Source: a virus. From it: 27,891 nt of DNA. Where the stretch lies: the IMG/VR virus record IMGVR_UViG_3300037882_000396, positions 1-27,891 of that record; one strand, 5' to 3'. The notes beneath the pieces are model-generated. The model saw only the letters and a program-made list of their open reading frames with translations, searched no databases and had not been told where the DNA came from. Both the position numbers and the translations under genes were made by a program. Below, piece by piece: positions 1 through 8,800 of this stretch; positions within the stretch are counted from its first letter, which is position 1, and each line of letters opens with the position of its first letter.

Positions 1-144
1 AGGTTCACCAAGAAACCAAGAGCTTGCAAGGCCACCCAAAAACATGACGATTAAGTCAACCCCCGTGACTCTTGCCATCCATACTGCCAGACCAGAGCCT
101 GCAGCACCAGCGGCCACCCTTTGAGCGAGTTCACCTTCAATCAT
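1..144 (-). CDS. Putative holin-like small membrane protein (partial)
   Basis: An open frame starts with ATG at 144 and runs off the left edge, giving 48 residues without a stop. It begins MIEGELAQRVAAGAAGSG and continues into a hydrophobic stretch (LIVMFLGGLASSWFLG) consistent with a membrane segment. An AAGGA sequence lies 8 nt before the ATG. Small Gly/Ala-rich membrane proteins of this kind, placed after the tail genes, are often annotated as holins of the lysis cassette. The role here is inferred from position and hydrophobicity, because the C-terminus is missing. Confidence 0.5.
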   Translation of the reverse strand, partial: MIEGELAQRVAAGAAGSGLAVWMARVTGVDLIVMFLGGLASSWFLGEP

Positions 145-179
145 TGTTTTTTTCCTTCATTGAATCTAATGCAGTCTCT

Positions 180-962
180 TCACTCCAAAACAAGCTGCTT
201 CACAGCCTCGCTTCGTTGCGCCGAATCAAACACATGGCCGATGCTCCAGCTTTTTAGCGTCACAATAAAATCTTCACCCGCTTCAAACGCTTGCTTAGCC
301 AGAGTGCCATGAATCGGCGGCGAGGTCGTATCGCCTGAGCCCGTGTTGATCACAATTTCAGTTGGCCCATAAGCGCCAACCAGCCGAGAGACGGGCGAAC
401 GCGCCAAATACAAAGCGTCAGACAGCCCATTCGGTGCAGCGCCTATTGAGGACACCATGTCCGCTTTCAGAGTCAGATCAGACGTGTGCGAATACAGCAA
501 AGCCAGATCAAATATAGGCAACCACAGCGAGGCGCGGTGAATTCTTCCGGGATACTTTCCCATGAAATTCATCGCGGCCAGCGTGCCACCAGATGCGGCC
601 ACAATATAGACCCTCGACAGCCCAGTCTTGTATTGAACCTCCTGCAAAACACGCAAGATTCTCGCCAAAGAATCATCTGAACCAAGAGCCAGCGGCGTGT
701 TGTTGACGCCGCCAAAGTTTGGCGAGACGATGCAGGCCCGCTCGATGGATGGAAACTCGGGCATCGTGGTGACTTGCTGATACGTGGCGCTCCAGGTGTG
801 CAAATACAAAATCAGCTTGTTTGCATTGGGCGCGCACCGGATCAGATACGGCTCGCCAGCCGCGCTGGCTTCCACGTAATTACTTGTGACCATTGAAGGG
901 GGCATGACGGCAGACGCAGCCATATCGCAGGCGCGGCGCATGAGGGGGATGAGGCTTTGCAT
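180..962 (-). CDS. Alpha/beta-hydrolase-like esterase in the tail module
   Basis: This 260-residue protein has the layout of a serine alpha/beta hydrolase. A beta-strand plus oxyanion-like segment is at residues 50-60 (LILYLHTWSAT). The nucleophile elbow AASGG has Ser124, with Ala in place of the first Gly of GxSxG. Candidate acid Asp211 lies in TGSGDTTSPP, and candidate His243 in SIGHVFD. No signal peptide is visible. It starts 11 nt after the tail-fibre gene, with AAGG about 9 nt before the ATG. That position suggests a virion-associated or late enzyme, perhaps removing ester groups from a surface polysaccharide, but the substrate is unknown. A role in lysis is an alternative. Confidence 0.62.
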   Translation of the reverse strand: MQSLIPLMRRACDMAASAVMPPSMVTSNYVEASAAGEPYLIRCAPNANKLILYLHTWSATYQQVTTMPEFPSIERACIVSPNFGGVNNTPLALGSDDSLARILRVLQEVQYKTGLSRVYIVAASGGTLAAMNFMGKYPGRIHRASLWLPIFDLALLYSHTSDLTLKADMVSSIGAAPNGLSDALYLARSPVSRLVGAYGPTEIVINTGSGDTTSPPIHGTLAKQAFEAGEDFIVTLKSWSIGHVFDSAQRSEAVKQLVLE

Positions 963-973
963 GTTTGGCGGCC

Positions 974-2503
974 TTAAAGATTGGCATCGAAAGCAAATGC
1001 GCCTTGCTCAGCCAACACCACCGCATTGCCTGCAGTCCATGCGCCGGTGTTGCGCGTGAGCTGAATGTTGGCAGAGAGCGTGCTTACCGTGACGGCCAGC
1101 GGCGTGACGCCGATGTTGGAAGTGGAGCCATTCACCCGCAGATTCACACCGCCAGAAATCGTCACGAATGTGGGCTGCACGCGCATTTGGCGCTTGTAGT
1201 TAAAAACGAAATCAGCCGCCGTGCTGGTGATGGCAATGCCCAGCGTGATTTCGGTGGGCATCCAATACGGTTGGCAGGCATCGAGCTCAGCAGAAAGGCT
1301 GCGCGTGATGACCGGCACGCGCACATCCGTCTTCGTGAGGCGCGCATCGTGCCAATCGAGCGTGGTGTTCTGAGCCTGCGTGGAATCTGTCCAGCAAAAC
1401 AGAATCAAGTTATTGATGCTCGCGCCAATCGCCGCTGCGTTAGTGGACAAGGTTGCGAAGGTATTTGCTGTCATGGCTTGGCTACCCGTAGCAATCACCG
1501 AAAGCGATCCCGCGCCCGTGATGAAGAAGTTGCCCGTGGTATAGGTGGCGCTCGTCCAATCGTTCACCACATCGCTGGTCACAGCGTCAGCCGTGCCGCT
1601 CCAACCAAGCAGTGCCCAGCGCAGGGTGGTGGTGTTGCTGATGCGCGCGCGCAGGCTTAACGATACGTTACCCCCTACAAGCTGGCTAACATAATCAAGC
1701 GGCAAGATTTGAGCAAAGCCGTATCTTTGCGCTGAGGCTTGCGATTGTGTGACACGTAAACCTTGAGAAAAGCCGGTTTCAGGTGCGCTAATAACCGAAG
1801 GTGTAACTGTCCCGGTTTGACTTAGAGAATACCAACGGTCAGCAAAATATGCGTCATCTGCCGTCGCTGCAACGGTTCTTTGATAAACAACACCAGAAGG
1901 CCCAATAGGGTTATCAATATAGTTTTGATAAAAACCGGGTGCAAGTATGTCGTTTCTGAATGTGTTGTAATTTACCCTTTGGAAAATGACATACCACCCA
2001 TCCAAAGTGCTTTTTGGAATGGCAATAGCCATATCACCCGCTTCGGTTACGATATTTGCGCCACCCTGCAATATCAGGCTTGTTGCGTCATAAGTAAGAG
2101 TCAGAGCATCAGAAAAGCGAAGGAATCGCGGGCCGTTGTAATTAGTGCCGAGAGAGGTTATTGTCGTCGTTCCGGTTACCCGTAAGAAGTTGGTATTTTG
2201 AACGCCAATATCCAATGTGCCCGCAGATGGAATATCTGTTTCTACGCCTTGTGAGAATAGCTGTTCCCAGCGCAGAGAGTTCCCGACAGCACTCCCAGCC
2301 GCTAACCCCGTGAGCTTGTAATTGCTCATTTGCAGATTGCCGGTAATCGGTGTTTGACCGTCAGCAGATACAGACTGAGTTAGAGCACTTGCAAGATCGG
2401 TGGCAATAGATTGCCAGTCCGCAGCAGTTGCGGCCACTCCGTTTGTAGCGGGGTTCCAGCTATTGACTGGTAGGCTATACGTGCCGCTTCCGTTTCTAGA
2501 CAT
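974..2503 (-). CDS. Tail fibre protein
   Basis: This is a 509-residue protein. The N-terminus MSRNGSGTYSLPVNSW, followed by DLASALTQSVSADGQTPI, is the typical virion-anchoring start of podoviral tail fibres and appendages. The middle (about residues 185-235) has NYIDNPIGPSGVVYQR and DDAYFADRWYSL, resembling the Asn-...-DRWY domain common in the receptor-binding part of phage fibres. The C-terminal half is Thr/Ser/Val-rich and probably beta-structured. AAAGGA lies 8 nt before the start. The hydrolase gene follows downstream. Host receptor recognition is inferred from family context; no enzymatic motif is visible in the fibre itself. Confidence 0.8.
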   Translation of the reverse strand: MSRNGSGTYSLPVNSWNPATNGVAATAADWQSIATDLASALTQSVSADGQTPITGNLQMSNYKLTGLAAGSAVGNSLRWEQLFSQGVETDIPSAGTLDIGVQNTNFLRVTGTTTITSLGTNYNGPRFLRFSDALTLTYDATSLILQGGANIVTEAGDMAIAIPKSTLDGWYVIFQRVNYNTFRNDILAPGFYQNYIDNPIGPSGVVYQRTVAATADDAYFADRWYSLSQTGTVTPSVISAPETGFSQGLRVTQSQASAQRYGFAQILPLDYVSQLVGGNVSLSLRARISNTTTLRWALLGWSGTADAVTSDVVNDWTSATYTTGNFFITGAGSLSVIATGSQAMTANTFATLSTNAAAIGASINNLILFCWTDSTQAQNTTLDWHDARLTKTDVRVPVITRSLSAELDACQPYWMPTEITLGIAITSTAADFVFNYKRQMRVQPTFVTISGGVNLRVNGSTSNIGVTPLAVTVSTLSANIQLTRNTGAWTAGNAVVLAEQGAFAFDANL

Positions 2504-2515
2504 AATGGTTTTCCT

Positions 2516-2575
2516 TTAGAATGTGCTGATGGAATTCTTTTTACAGTTTGCGGCTTTTGGTTTAGGCGTAATCAT
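2516..2575 (-). CDS. Possible 19-residue mini-ORF between ejection protein and tail fibre
   Basis: The 82-nt gap between the 672-residue protein and the tail fibre holds an ATG-to-TAA frame encoding MITPKPKAANCKKNSISTF. It is very basic, but no Shine-Dalgarno sequence precedes it. It may simply be spacer. Nothing else is apparent in this gap apart from the tail-fibre ribosome binding site. Confidence 0.15.
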   Translation of the reverse strand: MITPKPKAANCKKNSISTF

Positions 2576-2585
2576 TTACAGTCTT

Positions 2586-4604
2586 TTACTTGAGTGGTTG
2601 CGCCGCCATCGCGCCAGAAGTAAGAGCGCCACCAGCCAAAACTCTAGAAAGAAGTTGTATTTCTTCGGGTTTAAGTTGGGTCGGTATTTTTTCAGAAAGT
2701 GATCGGCTAACATTCATTTGGTTAGAAAATGAATTTTTAAGCGCCGCCACTAAAGCCGCAGATTGCGGAACACCGGGCAATTGAGTTATTGCACCCCAGT
2801 TTCCGGAGGTGTTGGGCTTTGCGCTAAATGGCACAGATTCAATGTAAGAGCCAACTTTCGTGATAGTTTGCAATTTAGAAACTTCTTCAGGCGAAAAGAA
2901 AGCCCGCATCTTTTCGCTTCCAAGCTCTCGTAATGCAGTAGCGAGTCTTTCAGGCGAAACGCCTTTATCACCTGCGGTATTTTCCCCAATAGCTTTTCTT
3001 TGAATGTACGAGCCTAGTTGCGCTCTTGCTTGCTCAAACGCCTGCGGGTCTTCCTTTCGTAGCATGTCAGCCATTTGCTTAACTTGCGAAGTCTGAGCAT
3101 TTTTACTAATGATGAAGTTTTGCACAAACGTATCAGGGTTAACCGTCCCGTTTGCAGATGCCTCCAAAGCAGGAATAGCTTCTTGTAGTTTAAAGCGCTG
3201 CGCCGCCATTGATCTAGCAGGCGCAAAAACATCATCTACGCCAGCGTCACCAATCACCGCACGTTTAACTGAATTGCGCAACACATTCAAAGCATTATTT
3301 ACGGCTTTGTCATTGCTCTGGCTTGCGTTGATTGACTTTAGCAACTTGTCTGCTTCTTCAACTGTAAACAGTTTAGTTTGCTTCATGCCACTTAAGCCGT
3401 ATTGGTCAAACGCACCAGTTGGTATGCCGCGCTTTACATTTTCAGGCGCTGTTCGCATAATCTCTGCAAAGTCTTGCGCAATGCCTTGCATTGGTACTTC
3501 TGCGTCTTTACCCGCAGACTGACGCGCCACTTTATAGGCATCGCCAATCCTTTGCGATAGCCTGTCATCCACTTGCTTTAGTGAATTTGTAATGGCCGCG
3601 CCTGCTGCCTGATCTTCAATAGCTCCAGATGAAAACTCACCTAATTTTGATCTTAGTCTAGCGCCTTGCTCTGAAAACCTTTGTTGCAATGGGCTACCAG
3701 TTCCCGGCAATTGAGATAGGTTTTTTTCAGTCGCAAATTGCATCGGGTCGCGTGTAATTTGCCCCTGTGTATATGGGATGTCTAGGCTTTGAAAAGCCGC
3801 AGCCCGCATTGCCGTGGCTGGGTCTTTGCCTACAAATTGATCGGATGCCCTTCTGACTTGTTCGTAAAGTTGTTGTTTTTCAAGGTTGTTTAGCCTGTCA
3901 AAATCAACGCCGCTCATTTTTGCTGATTCTTCGGCTATGGATTTAATCTGCTCTGTGGTTGCGCCTTTAGATGCTTGCAGTTTGCCAGATGCGTACTTAA
4001 GAATTCTGTCCCCCACAGCGCCCATTATCGGAGTAGCTACAGCACCCGTAGCCGCACCCAAAGCAACTTGTCCGGCTTTAGTGCTTGCAAAGTCTGGGTT
4101 CTGTGCTGTGTCAATAGGCTGCAATCCACCGCCAACCGCCCCAATAGCGCCACCTTGCATAATACGTGCGCCTGTGGTCGCTGCAACTGGCAATTTAGCT
4201 GCAATAGCAAGGTTTGCGGGGCTAATTACATTACCGGTAAATCGTGCAAAATCATAGCCCGTTTGCCCTGTAGCTTTTCTGGCTTGCTCGTATTGTTTTT
4301 CTGCTTCGCTTATTCCTTGATCTACGCGCTGCGCCTCTGAGCCGAAAAACTCAGAAACAGGATTAGGAGCTAAACCACCAGCAGACGTTACAAACTCTAG
4401 ACCGCGAGGAAGCAACTGTGCTGCTGCATCAATGGGGTCTCTCGCCCCTTGCATAATCCGAGCCGGTGCAGAAGATATAACCTTTTGCTTAAATGTAGCC
4501 TGCTCTGGCTCGCGCATCATCAACAAAGCCTCGTTTGATAGCTTTGTAATGTCGCCAGCTTTAAGGGCTAGCAGGTCTTCATCCGATAGCTTGGTTAAAT
4601 CCAT
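2586..4604 (-). CDS. Large internal virion / DNA-ejection-like protein
   Basis: This 672-residue protein is mostly helical, Ala/Gln/Lys-rich and without enzymatic motifs. The N-terminus has two imperfect copies of a short motif (LTKLSDEDLLALKAGD and ITKLSNEALLMM). This leads into two Gly/Ala-rich, membrane-compatible stretches (about residues 148-160 and 180-200). Long helical proteins with a glycine-rich hydrophobic segment next to the nozzle and fibre genes are typical of podoviral internal (ejection) proteins that form a conduit across the envelope. The start codon overlaps the stop of the upstream gene by one base (TAATG), so translation is probably coupled. The function is inferred from position and composition. 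Confidence 0.6.
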   Translation of the reverse strand: MDLTKLSDEDLLALKAGDITKLSNEALLMMREPEQATFKQKVISSAPARIMQGARDPIDAAAQLLPRGLEFVTSAGGLAPNPVSEFFGSEAQRVDQGISEAEKQYEQARKATGQTGYDFARFTGNVISPANLAIAAKLPVAATTGARIMQGGAIGAVGGGLQPIDTAQNPDFASTKAGQVALGAATGAVATPIMGAVGDRILKYASGKLQASKGATTEQIKSIAEESAKMSGVDFDRLNNLEKQQLYEQVRRASDQFVGKDPATAMRAAAFQSLDIPYTQGQITRDPMQFATEKNLSQLPGTGSPLQQRFSEQGARLRSKLGEFSSGAIEDQAAGAAITNSLKQVDDRLSQRIGDAYKVARQSAGKDAEVPMQGIAQDFAEIMRTAPENVKRGIPTGAFDQYGLSGMKQTKLFTVEEADKLLKSINASQSNDKAVNNALNVLRNSVKRAVIGDAGVDDVFAPARSMAAQRFKLQEAIPALEASANGTVNPDTFVQNFIISKNAQTSQVKQMADMLRKEDPQAFEQARAQLGSYIQRKAIGENTAGDKGVSPERLATALRELGSEKMRAFFSPEEVSKLQTITKVGSYIESVPFSAKPNTSGNWGAITQLPGVPQSAALVAALKNSFSNQMNVSRSLSEKIPTQLKPEEIQLLSRVLAGGALTSGAMAAQPLK

Positions 4605-6013
4605 TATTGCAATCTCCGGCGACGAATTTCCGCATCAATAGCGCTTGGATTGAATGGCACGCCTCTTGCATTAGTTGCTGGCATAGAAGGCAAAACAACC
4701 GGATTTTTAGCGTAAAACTCAGCCATTGAATCATAAAAATTATCATCAATCACGCCGCGATTTTGCTGCGCGTATTGCCTTGCAAATTGCGCAGCCCGCT
4801 GATCTCTTTCAATTGCCGCCCGCATGGTTTTGATAATTTGTGTTCTACCATCTGCCGTTTTAGACAGGCTTGGCACTTGGCGCAAAAAGTTATCAAAATC
4901 TTTGTCTGTCATTGGTCCTGTGCCGGGTTGACGCAAAGTTCCTGCCATTTCACGCGCAAGAGCCTCCGCTGCTTGTTTGTTTCCTAGTTTGGGGTCTAAT
5001 TTAATGCCTACAGAATTAGCAAACGAGGCTACATCAGCCAATGCAGGAGCGGCAGCCCCGCCATCTATGCCTTGCAAAAGTTCTTCCATGCGGTCAAGCC
5101 TTGCAAGTTTGCCCGGAGCATCGTATCCGGCTTGATTAATTGCTGCGCGTTGTTCGCCCAATGATTTTCCGTATGCTTTTGATTGCTCGTTTTCTTGCGT
5201 TGAATAGCTGCGAGCGTCTACACTAACAACAGGCTTTCCAGCTTTAGCAATACCAGTTTTAGCATCAACCAAAGGAGCATTAGGAACAATAGCCCCGCTT
5301 GCATCTCGAACCAGCAAATCACTAAACGGGTTGCCAGTTTTAGGCATTGGACTAACGCCTTGCGGAGTGTCGCCATACTCTGTAACGGGGACAAGTTGCC
5401 CACCCACGTCTTTGAATTGGACTTTTGTGCGTCCCAAGTTGGGCGCTTCAAAATATGCTTTTACTCGTTCAGCAGGAACGCCCATAGTAATAGCTTGTTG
5501 CGGCGTAATTCCACTTCCTAGGATTTGACCGTATTTAGCGGTTAGCGCGTCAGCCTCTGCCTTCTTTGCGGCTTCTTGCTGAGTTGTTACCATCCCCTGC
5601 ATCCCCGCCTGCCTCATTTGCGGGTTATATGCCCCCATCAGTGCCTCAAACGCTGCCCGAGGGTTAGCCCGTTGCGCGTCCATCTGTGCGGGTACGTTTA
5701 GGTTTCCTTCGTCGTCGTTCGGTGTAATGGGTTGAATTTGTCGCGCAGGCTGATCTTGCATTAGGCGTGAGAAAGCGCCCATTGCGTCGGTGTCCATTGA
5801 TTGCCGTTTTTGTTGCAAGCCTTGTATTTCTGCATTGGCTTGCTCTTCGCCTTTGATGCCGCCGTAACCTCTCAGCCCAGCGGCTAGATATTGAAGTGCG
5901 TTAGGCGAAACAAAATGTCCGCTTACCATTTGACCTTGCGGCGATGGTGTTTGACGCAAAGCCTGGTATTTTGCCTGACGGTCTAGCAGGCTTTGAAGTT
6001 CTAAATCGTTCAT
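4604..6013 (-). CDS. Internal virion-like protein
   Basis: A 469-residue, Gln/Ala/Met-rich, mainly helical protein starts MNDLELQSLLDRQAKYQALRQ. It contains the segments GHFVSPNALQYLAAGLRGYGG and ARGVPFNPSAIDAEIRRRR. No catalytic motif is evident. Proteins with this Q-rich N-terminus and a PNALQYLA motif occur in the internal-protein cluster of podoviruses. It overlaps the upstream gene by 4 nt (ATGA) and the downstream gene by 1 nt, so three putative internal proteins are made from one coupled unit. It may be an ejection protein or a structural core component. Confidence 0.55.
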   Translation of the reverse strand: MNDLELQSLLDRQAKYQALRQTPSPQGQMVSGHFVSPNALQYLAAGLRGYGGIKGEEQANAEIQGLQQKRQSMDTDAMGAFSRLMQDQPARQIQPITPNDDEGNLNVPAQMDAQRANPRAAFEALMGAYNPQMRQAGMQGMVTTQQEAAKKAEADALTAKYGQILGSGITPQQAITMGVPAERVKAYFEAPNLGRTKVQFKDVGGQLVPVTEYGDTPQGVSPMPKTGNPFSDLLVRDASGAIVPNAPLVDAKTGIAKAGKPVVSVDARSYSTQENEQSKAYGKSLGEQRAAINQAGYDAPGKLARLDRMEELLQGIDGGAAAPALADVASFANSVGIKLDPKLGNKQAAEALAREMAGTLRQPGTGPMTDKDFDNFLRQVPSLSKTADGRTQIIKTMRAAIERDQRAAQFARQYAQQNRGVIDDNFYDSMAEFYAKNPVVLPSMPATNARGVPFNPSAIDAEIRRRRLQ

Positions 6014-6882
6014 CCGAATAGCCCCCTTGCACCTCTAATCATTGACCCACCAGCACCCGGTAGCCCAGCCAACCCCATGCCGACACCAAGAATGCCGCCA
6101 AACAATCCCGCCCCTTGTGCGTTTTTAGCATTTGCGCGTGATACTTCAGCTTGATATTGCGCGTTTGTAGCCCCCAACATATCCGGGCCGGGCGTGTATT
6201 GTTGCTGTGCGAATTGTTGAAATTGAGGGTTTTGAACTTGTGACCCCGTTCGCAGAGCGTTGATAAGGTTAAGCGGCCTATCTTGTAGATACGCTTGTTC
6301 CTGTAGTGCTGATGCGCGGTTTGATTGATCTAAATTGATGCCTTGTAATGCGGCTTGCATCATCAAATCATTGCGCCTTTGACCGGTAAGTGATTGCTCT
6401 CGTCCGTAAGCCTCAGAACCTAGCCCGATACCTTGATTAGCGAGCCGTGCGCGTAAGGCTTCATCCTCTTGATCTAATTGAGGGCGCAGGCGGGACATGA
6501 TCGCATCTTGCGCGGTTTGTCCTACGTTCATTGCTCTATCTGGCAACGGCGACGTATCGAGCATGGGATTTTCTAGGGATGCTCTAGCACTCTCAAAACC
6601 TTTTCCTGCAACATCGGCGTATTGGTTAGATAGCGCCATTTGCTTATTGAGGGTTTCCTGCGCTTGAGGAGTGAGTGTTTCTACTTGCTCCCAGCCGCTG
6701 CCCGTTTCTTTGCCCTCTGAATCGTATTGAGGGGTGTAGTTATAGCTTAGAGAGCCCCAGGGCGTTTTCTGATTAACACGGTTTGCGCGTGTTTGATAAT
6801 CTGCCATTTGCAGATTACCTTCTGCGGTTTCTTTCGCTGCCGCCTGATAGTCTGGTGCTGGCGGTGGACTAGACTTTCCCAT
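6010..6882 (-). CDS. Internal virion-like protein with Gly-rich C-terminus
   Basis: This is a 290-residue protein. The N-terminus MGKSSPPPAPDYQAAAKETAEGN is a recognisable opening of a podoviral structural family. A conserved-looking core (ANRVNQKTPWGSLSYNY) and a Gln-rich helical middle follow. The last about 35 residues are Gly-rich and hydrophobic (GAGLFGGILGVGMGLAGLPG), like a membrane-inserting segment. It overlaps the GNAT gene by 14 nt upstream and the next gene by 4 nt (ATGA). A role in DNA ejection together with the two following proteins is inferred. Confidence 0.58.
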   Translation of the reverse strand: MGKSSPPPAPDYQAAAKETAEGNLQMADYQTRANRVNQKTPWGSLSYNYTPQYDSEGKETGSGWEQVETLTPQAQETLNKQMALSNQYADVAGKGFESARASLENPMLDTSPLPDRAMNVGQTAQDAIMSRLRPQLDQEDEALRARLANQGIGLGSEAYGREQSLTGQRRNDLMMQAALQGINLDQSNRASALQEQAYLQDRPLNLINALRTGSQVQNPQFQQFAQQQYTPGPDMLGATNAQYQAEVSRANAKNAQGAGLFGGILGVGMGLAGLPGAGGSMIRGARGLFG

Positions 6883-7285
6883 ATTTACCCCTAATGTATT
6901 GACAGTTTTCCTTGAACATACGGAAAATCAGAATATCACCATCAGGGGCGGCCCGACTTAGCGTAGATTCTAATTCAAAACCCATGTGCGTGACAAGCCT
7001 TATACATGCTTGATTTGTACTATTTACCGGGACTGTGATGCGATTAACATTTAACTGGTTAAATGGGTAATCAAAAATGATGTTTAGAAACTTTCGATCT
7101 GCCCAACGTCCATCGCCGCGAATGTGGCAAACTACCTGCGCACCGTTGTAATCTTCGTACAAAACACCCGCTACTAAGGCGTTATTTTTTATTTTCCCTA
7201 TCCCAGTTCCGCGCCCTTTGAGCCAATACCCACCGGCTTTTTTACATACCCACGGGCCAATATGTTCAACTTGGGTTGTTATCAA
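6869..7285 (-). CDS. GNAT-like N-acetyltransferase fold protein in the tail block
   Basis: This is a 138-residue protein. The C-terminal part, NRITVPVNSTNQACIRLVTH followed by MGFELESTL, matches the last strand-helix-strand of GNAT folds, where an Asn-x-Ala/Cys helix and a GF/GFE turn shape the acetyl-CoA site. The N-terminal half has the expected strands (YWLKGRGTGIGKI, LVAGVLYEDYNG, VVCHIRGDGRW). Its start overlaps the nozzle stop by 4 nt (ATGA). GNAT-like proteins are found among podoviral tail genes, but the substrate is generally unknown. It may modify a virion or host protein, or be structural only. Confidence 0.65.
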   Translation of the reverse strand: MITTQVEHIGPWVCKKAGGYWLKGRGTGIGKIKNNALVAGVLYEDYNGAQVVCHIRGDGRWADRKFLNIIFDYPFNQLNVNRITVPVNSTNQACIRLVTHMGFELESTLSRAAPDGDILIFRMFKENCQYIRGKYGKV

Positions 7286-8799
7286 AGTACACCGTTAGAT
7301 ATTTGATAAAAATAATCGCAGTTCGTAAAACGAACCTCTGAGCCGTTATTCATGACTCTCAATCGAATAGCGGCAGAGTTTGCGACCGCTCCGACTGTTT
7401 TCCATGACTTGATAGGGGTCAGACCACCGCCCCAAACCATAGCACCCCAGACCATAGTACCCCAGACCATGCCCGTAGGGGGGGTAAACGATAGTGTCCC
7501 GCTTGGCTCTTGTAATGAAAAGTTCGTATTGAGGGAATACAAAATTGAAGGGTTCCCCGATGTTTGAAGGTACGGCGAAATCATTGTAAAAAACTTGTTG
7601 TAGGCTTTGTTTCCAAAGTAACTGAAAGCAGTCGCAATATCGGCCTGAATTGGTACGATAACGTCAAGGTTTCCCGTCCAAGCCTTTTTAACCGTTGTTG
7701 AATCTCCAAAGTACAGCCCAGACGATGCGCGAAGCCACACATTAGCCTCCCATCCCGTAAACTGCGCCCAAGCCCCTGTAATCGTGTTTTGTGCGTATTG
7801 GAATTTTGAAATACTCGGCACATTCAAAAGCAGCATATTTGCGTCTGGGTACAGACATATCTGCCACCCAAACGTATCAGCATAGGACTGGGCTTCTATA
7901 CTCACGCTGTTTTGTATCTTATCGGTTAGAGCAATCTTTCGATCTACCGATGCAGACAATAATCCCTTTCCTAGAGGATAAACACCCTCCGTAGTGTTGA
8001 CTGCCAAGTCACCGCCATACTTTACAGCGCAGCGACGGCCTAGAGGCCTTCCGAGCACAAACACCCCGACAAGTGACCAATCCGCGGCGACGCTTGGGTC
8101 TGTGCCTTGATAAACAGCCACTTCCCCGTTGGTTGAAATGATAACCAGGTGATCATCTGCCCCGTTTCCAGCGTCAAGCGTCCAAGTGTAAATAGCATTG
8201 ATAGAGCCACCTAGACGAAACACCGAGCCAAGATCAAGCAAACTCGCAGCACCGCCGATACTCAGAACCGGCAAATAAGCCACGTTCATTGTGTTTTTGA
8301 CAGCAAAGTAAAGACGGTTTTTGAACACCGTTACATGTACTAAATCGCTTGTTGTCACCCCTGTGATTGCGGGAACTGACGCGCCCGTCACCGCTGTCCA
8401 TGTCGCACCATCCCACAATCTAGGCGAATCTGCGCCGTTTACAAGGTACAGAAAAGAGCCGCCCGGAGTGGTGATGTTTGCATCTTGAAATCGAGCGTTA
8501 GACAGCCCCGTTTGAACAGCAGCCCCGAGAGCGCCCGGAGTAGTGACATCATAAATAGACGTTCCAGATGCCGCGAATAGTTTAGAAACGCCTGAAATTG
8601 GCAGATATTCAACTAGCGTCTCTACAGCGCTCGCAAAGCCTGTAACGTGGTTTGTCGCACCTTTTCTAATCCCAACGTATGAGGGATACGGCCACCAATT
8701 ATTCATGACAACCGCATCTGTAGGCGGCATGTCTGCAATAGAGTCTCTATCGTTCAACCCACCGATAGGCGCTGGAATGGATGTGGGGCGAGACTTCAT
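7282..8799 (-). CDS. Tail nozzle / DNA-stabilization-like protein
   Basis: A 505-residue, beta-rich protein begins MKSRPTSIPAPIGGLNDRDS and continues with ADMPPTDAVVMNNWWPYPS. This opening is characteristic of the phage protein placed right after the head-tail adaptor and thought to form the tail tube or nozzle. Multiple short beta repeats (ITTPGGSFLYLVNGADSPRLW, VFKNRLYFAV) suggest a propeller-like fold. Near the C-terminus is a triplicated MVWG segment. Only one base separates it from the adaptor stop. The assignment rests on position and the N-terminal signature, and the exact family (P22 gp10-like or other) is uncertain. Confidence 0.65.
   Translation of the reverse strand: MKSRPTSIPAPIGGLNDRDSIADMPPTDAVVMNNWWPYPSYVGIRKGATNHVTGFASAVETLVEYLPISGVSKLFAASGTSIYDVTTPGALGAAVQTGLSNARFQDANITTPGGSFLYLVNGADSPRLWDGATWTAVTGASVPAITGVTTSDLVHVTVFKNRLYFAVKNTMNVAYLPVLSIGGAASLLDLGSVFRLGGSINAIYTWTLDAGNGADDHLVIISTNGEVAVYQGTDPSVAADWSLVGVFVLGRPLGRRCAVKYGGDLAVNTTEGVYPLGKGLLSASVDRKIALTDKIQNSVSIEAQSYADTFGWQICLYPDANMLLLNVPSISKFQYAQNTITGAWAQFTGWEANVWLRASSGLYFGDSTTVKKAWTGNLDVIVPIQADIATAFSYFGNKAYNKFFTMISPYLQTSGNPSILYSLNTNFSLQEPSGTLSFTPPTGMVWGTMVWGAMVWGGGLTPIKSWKTVGAVANSAAIRLRVMNNGSEVRFTNCDYFYQISNGVL
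7426..7470 (-). repeat. Three tandem 15-bp repeats inside the nozzle gene
   Basis: Three consecutive 15-bp units encode MVWGT, MVWGA and MVWGG in frame. The units differ at only a few positions. Tandem repeats in frame can expand or contract by whole units without breaking the gene. Confidence 0.85.
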
Positions 8800-8800
8800 A

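Noticed and set aside
965-1660. A long plus-strand open frame of 231 codons opposite the tail-fibre gene
   Set aside because: It lies entirely antisense to the fibre, with no ribosome binding site and a composition like a shadow frame (many Arg/His/Ala); the fibre frame has clear family features.
3109-3522. A 137-codon plus-strand frame opposite the large internal protein
   Set aside because: It is Ser/Ala/Leu-rich shadow coding with no start signal and is antisense to a well-supported gene.
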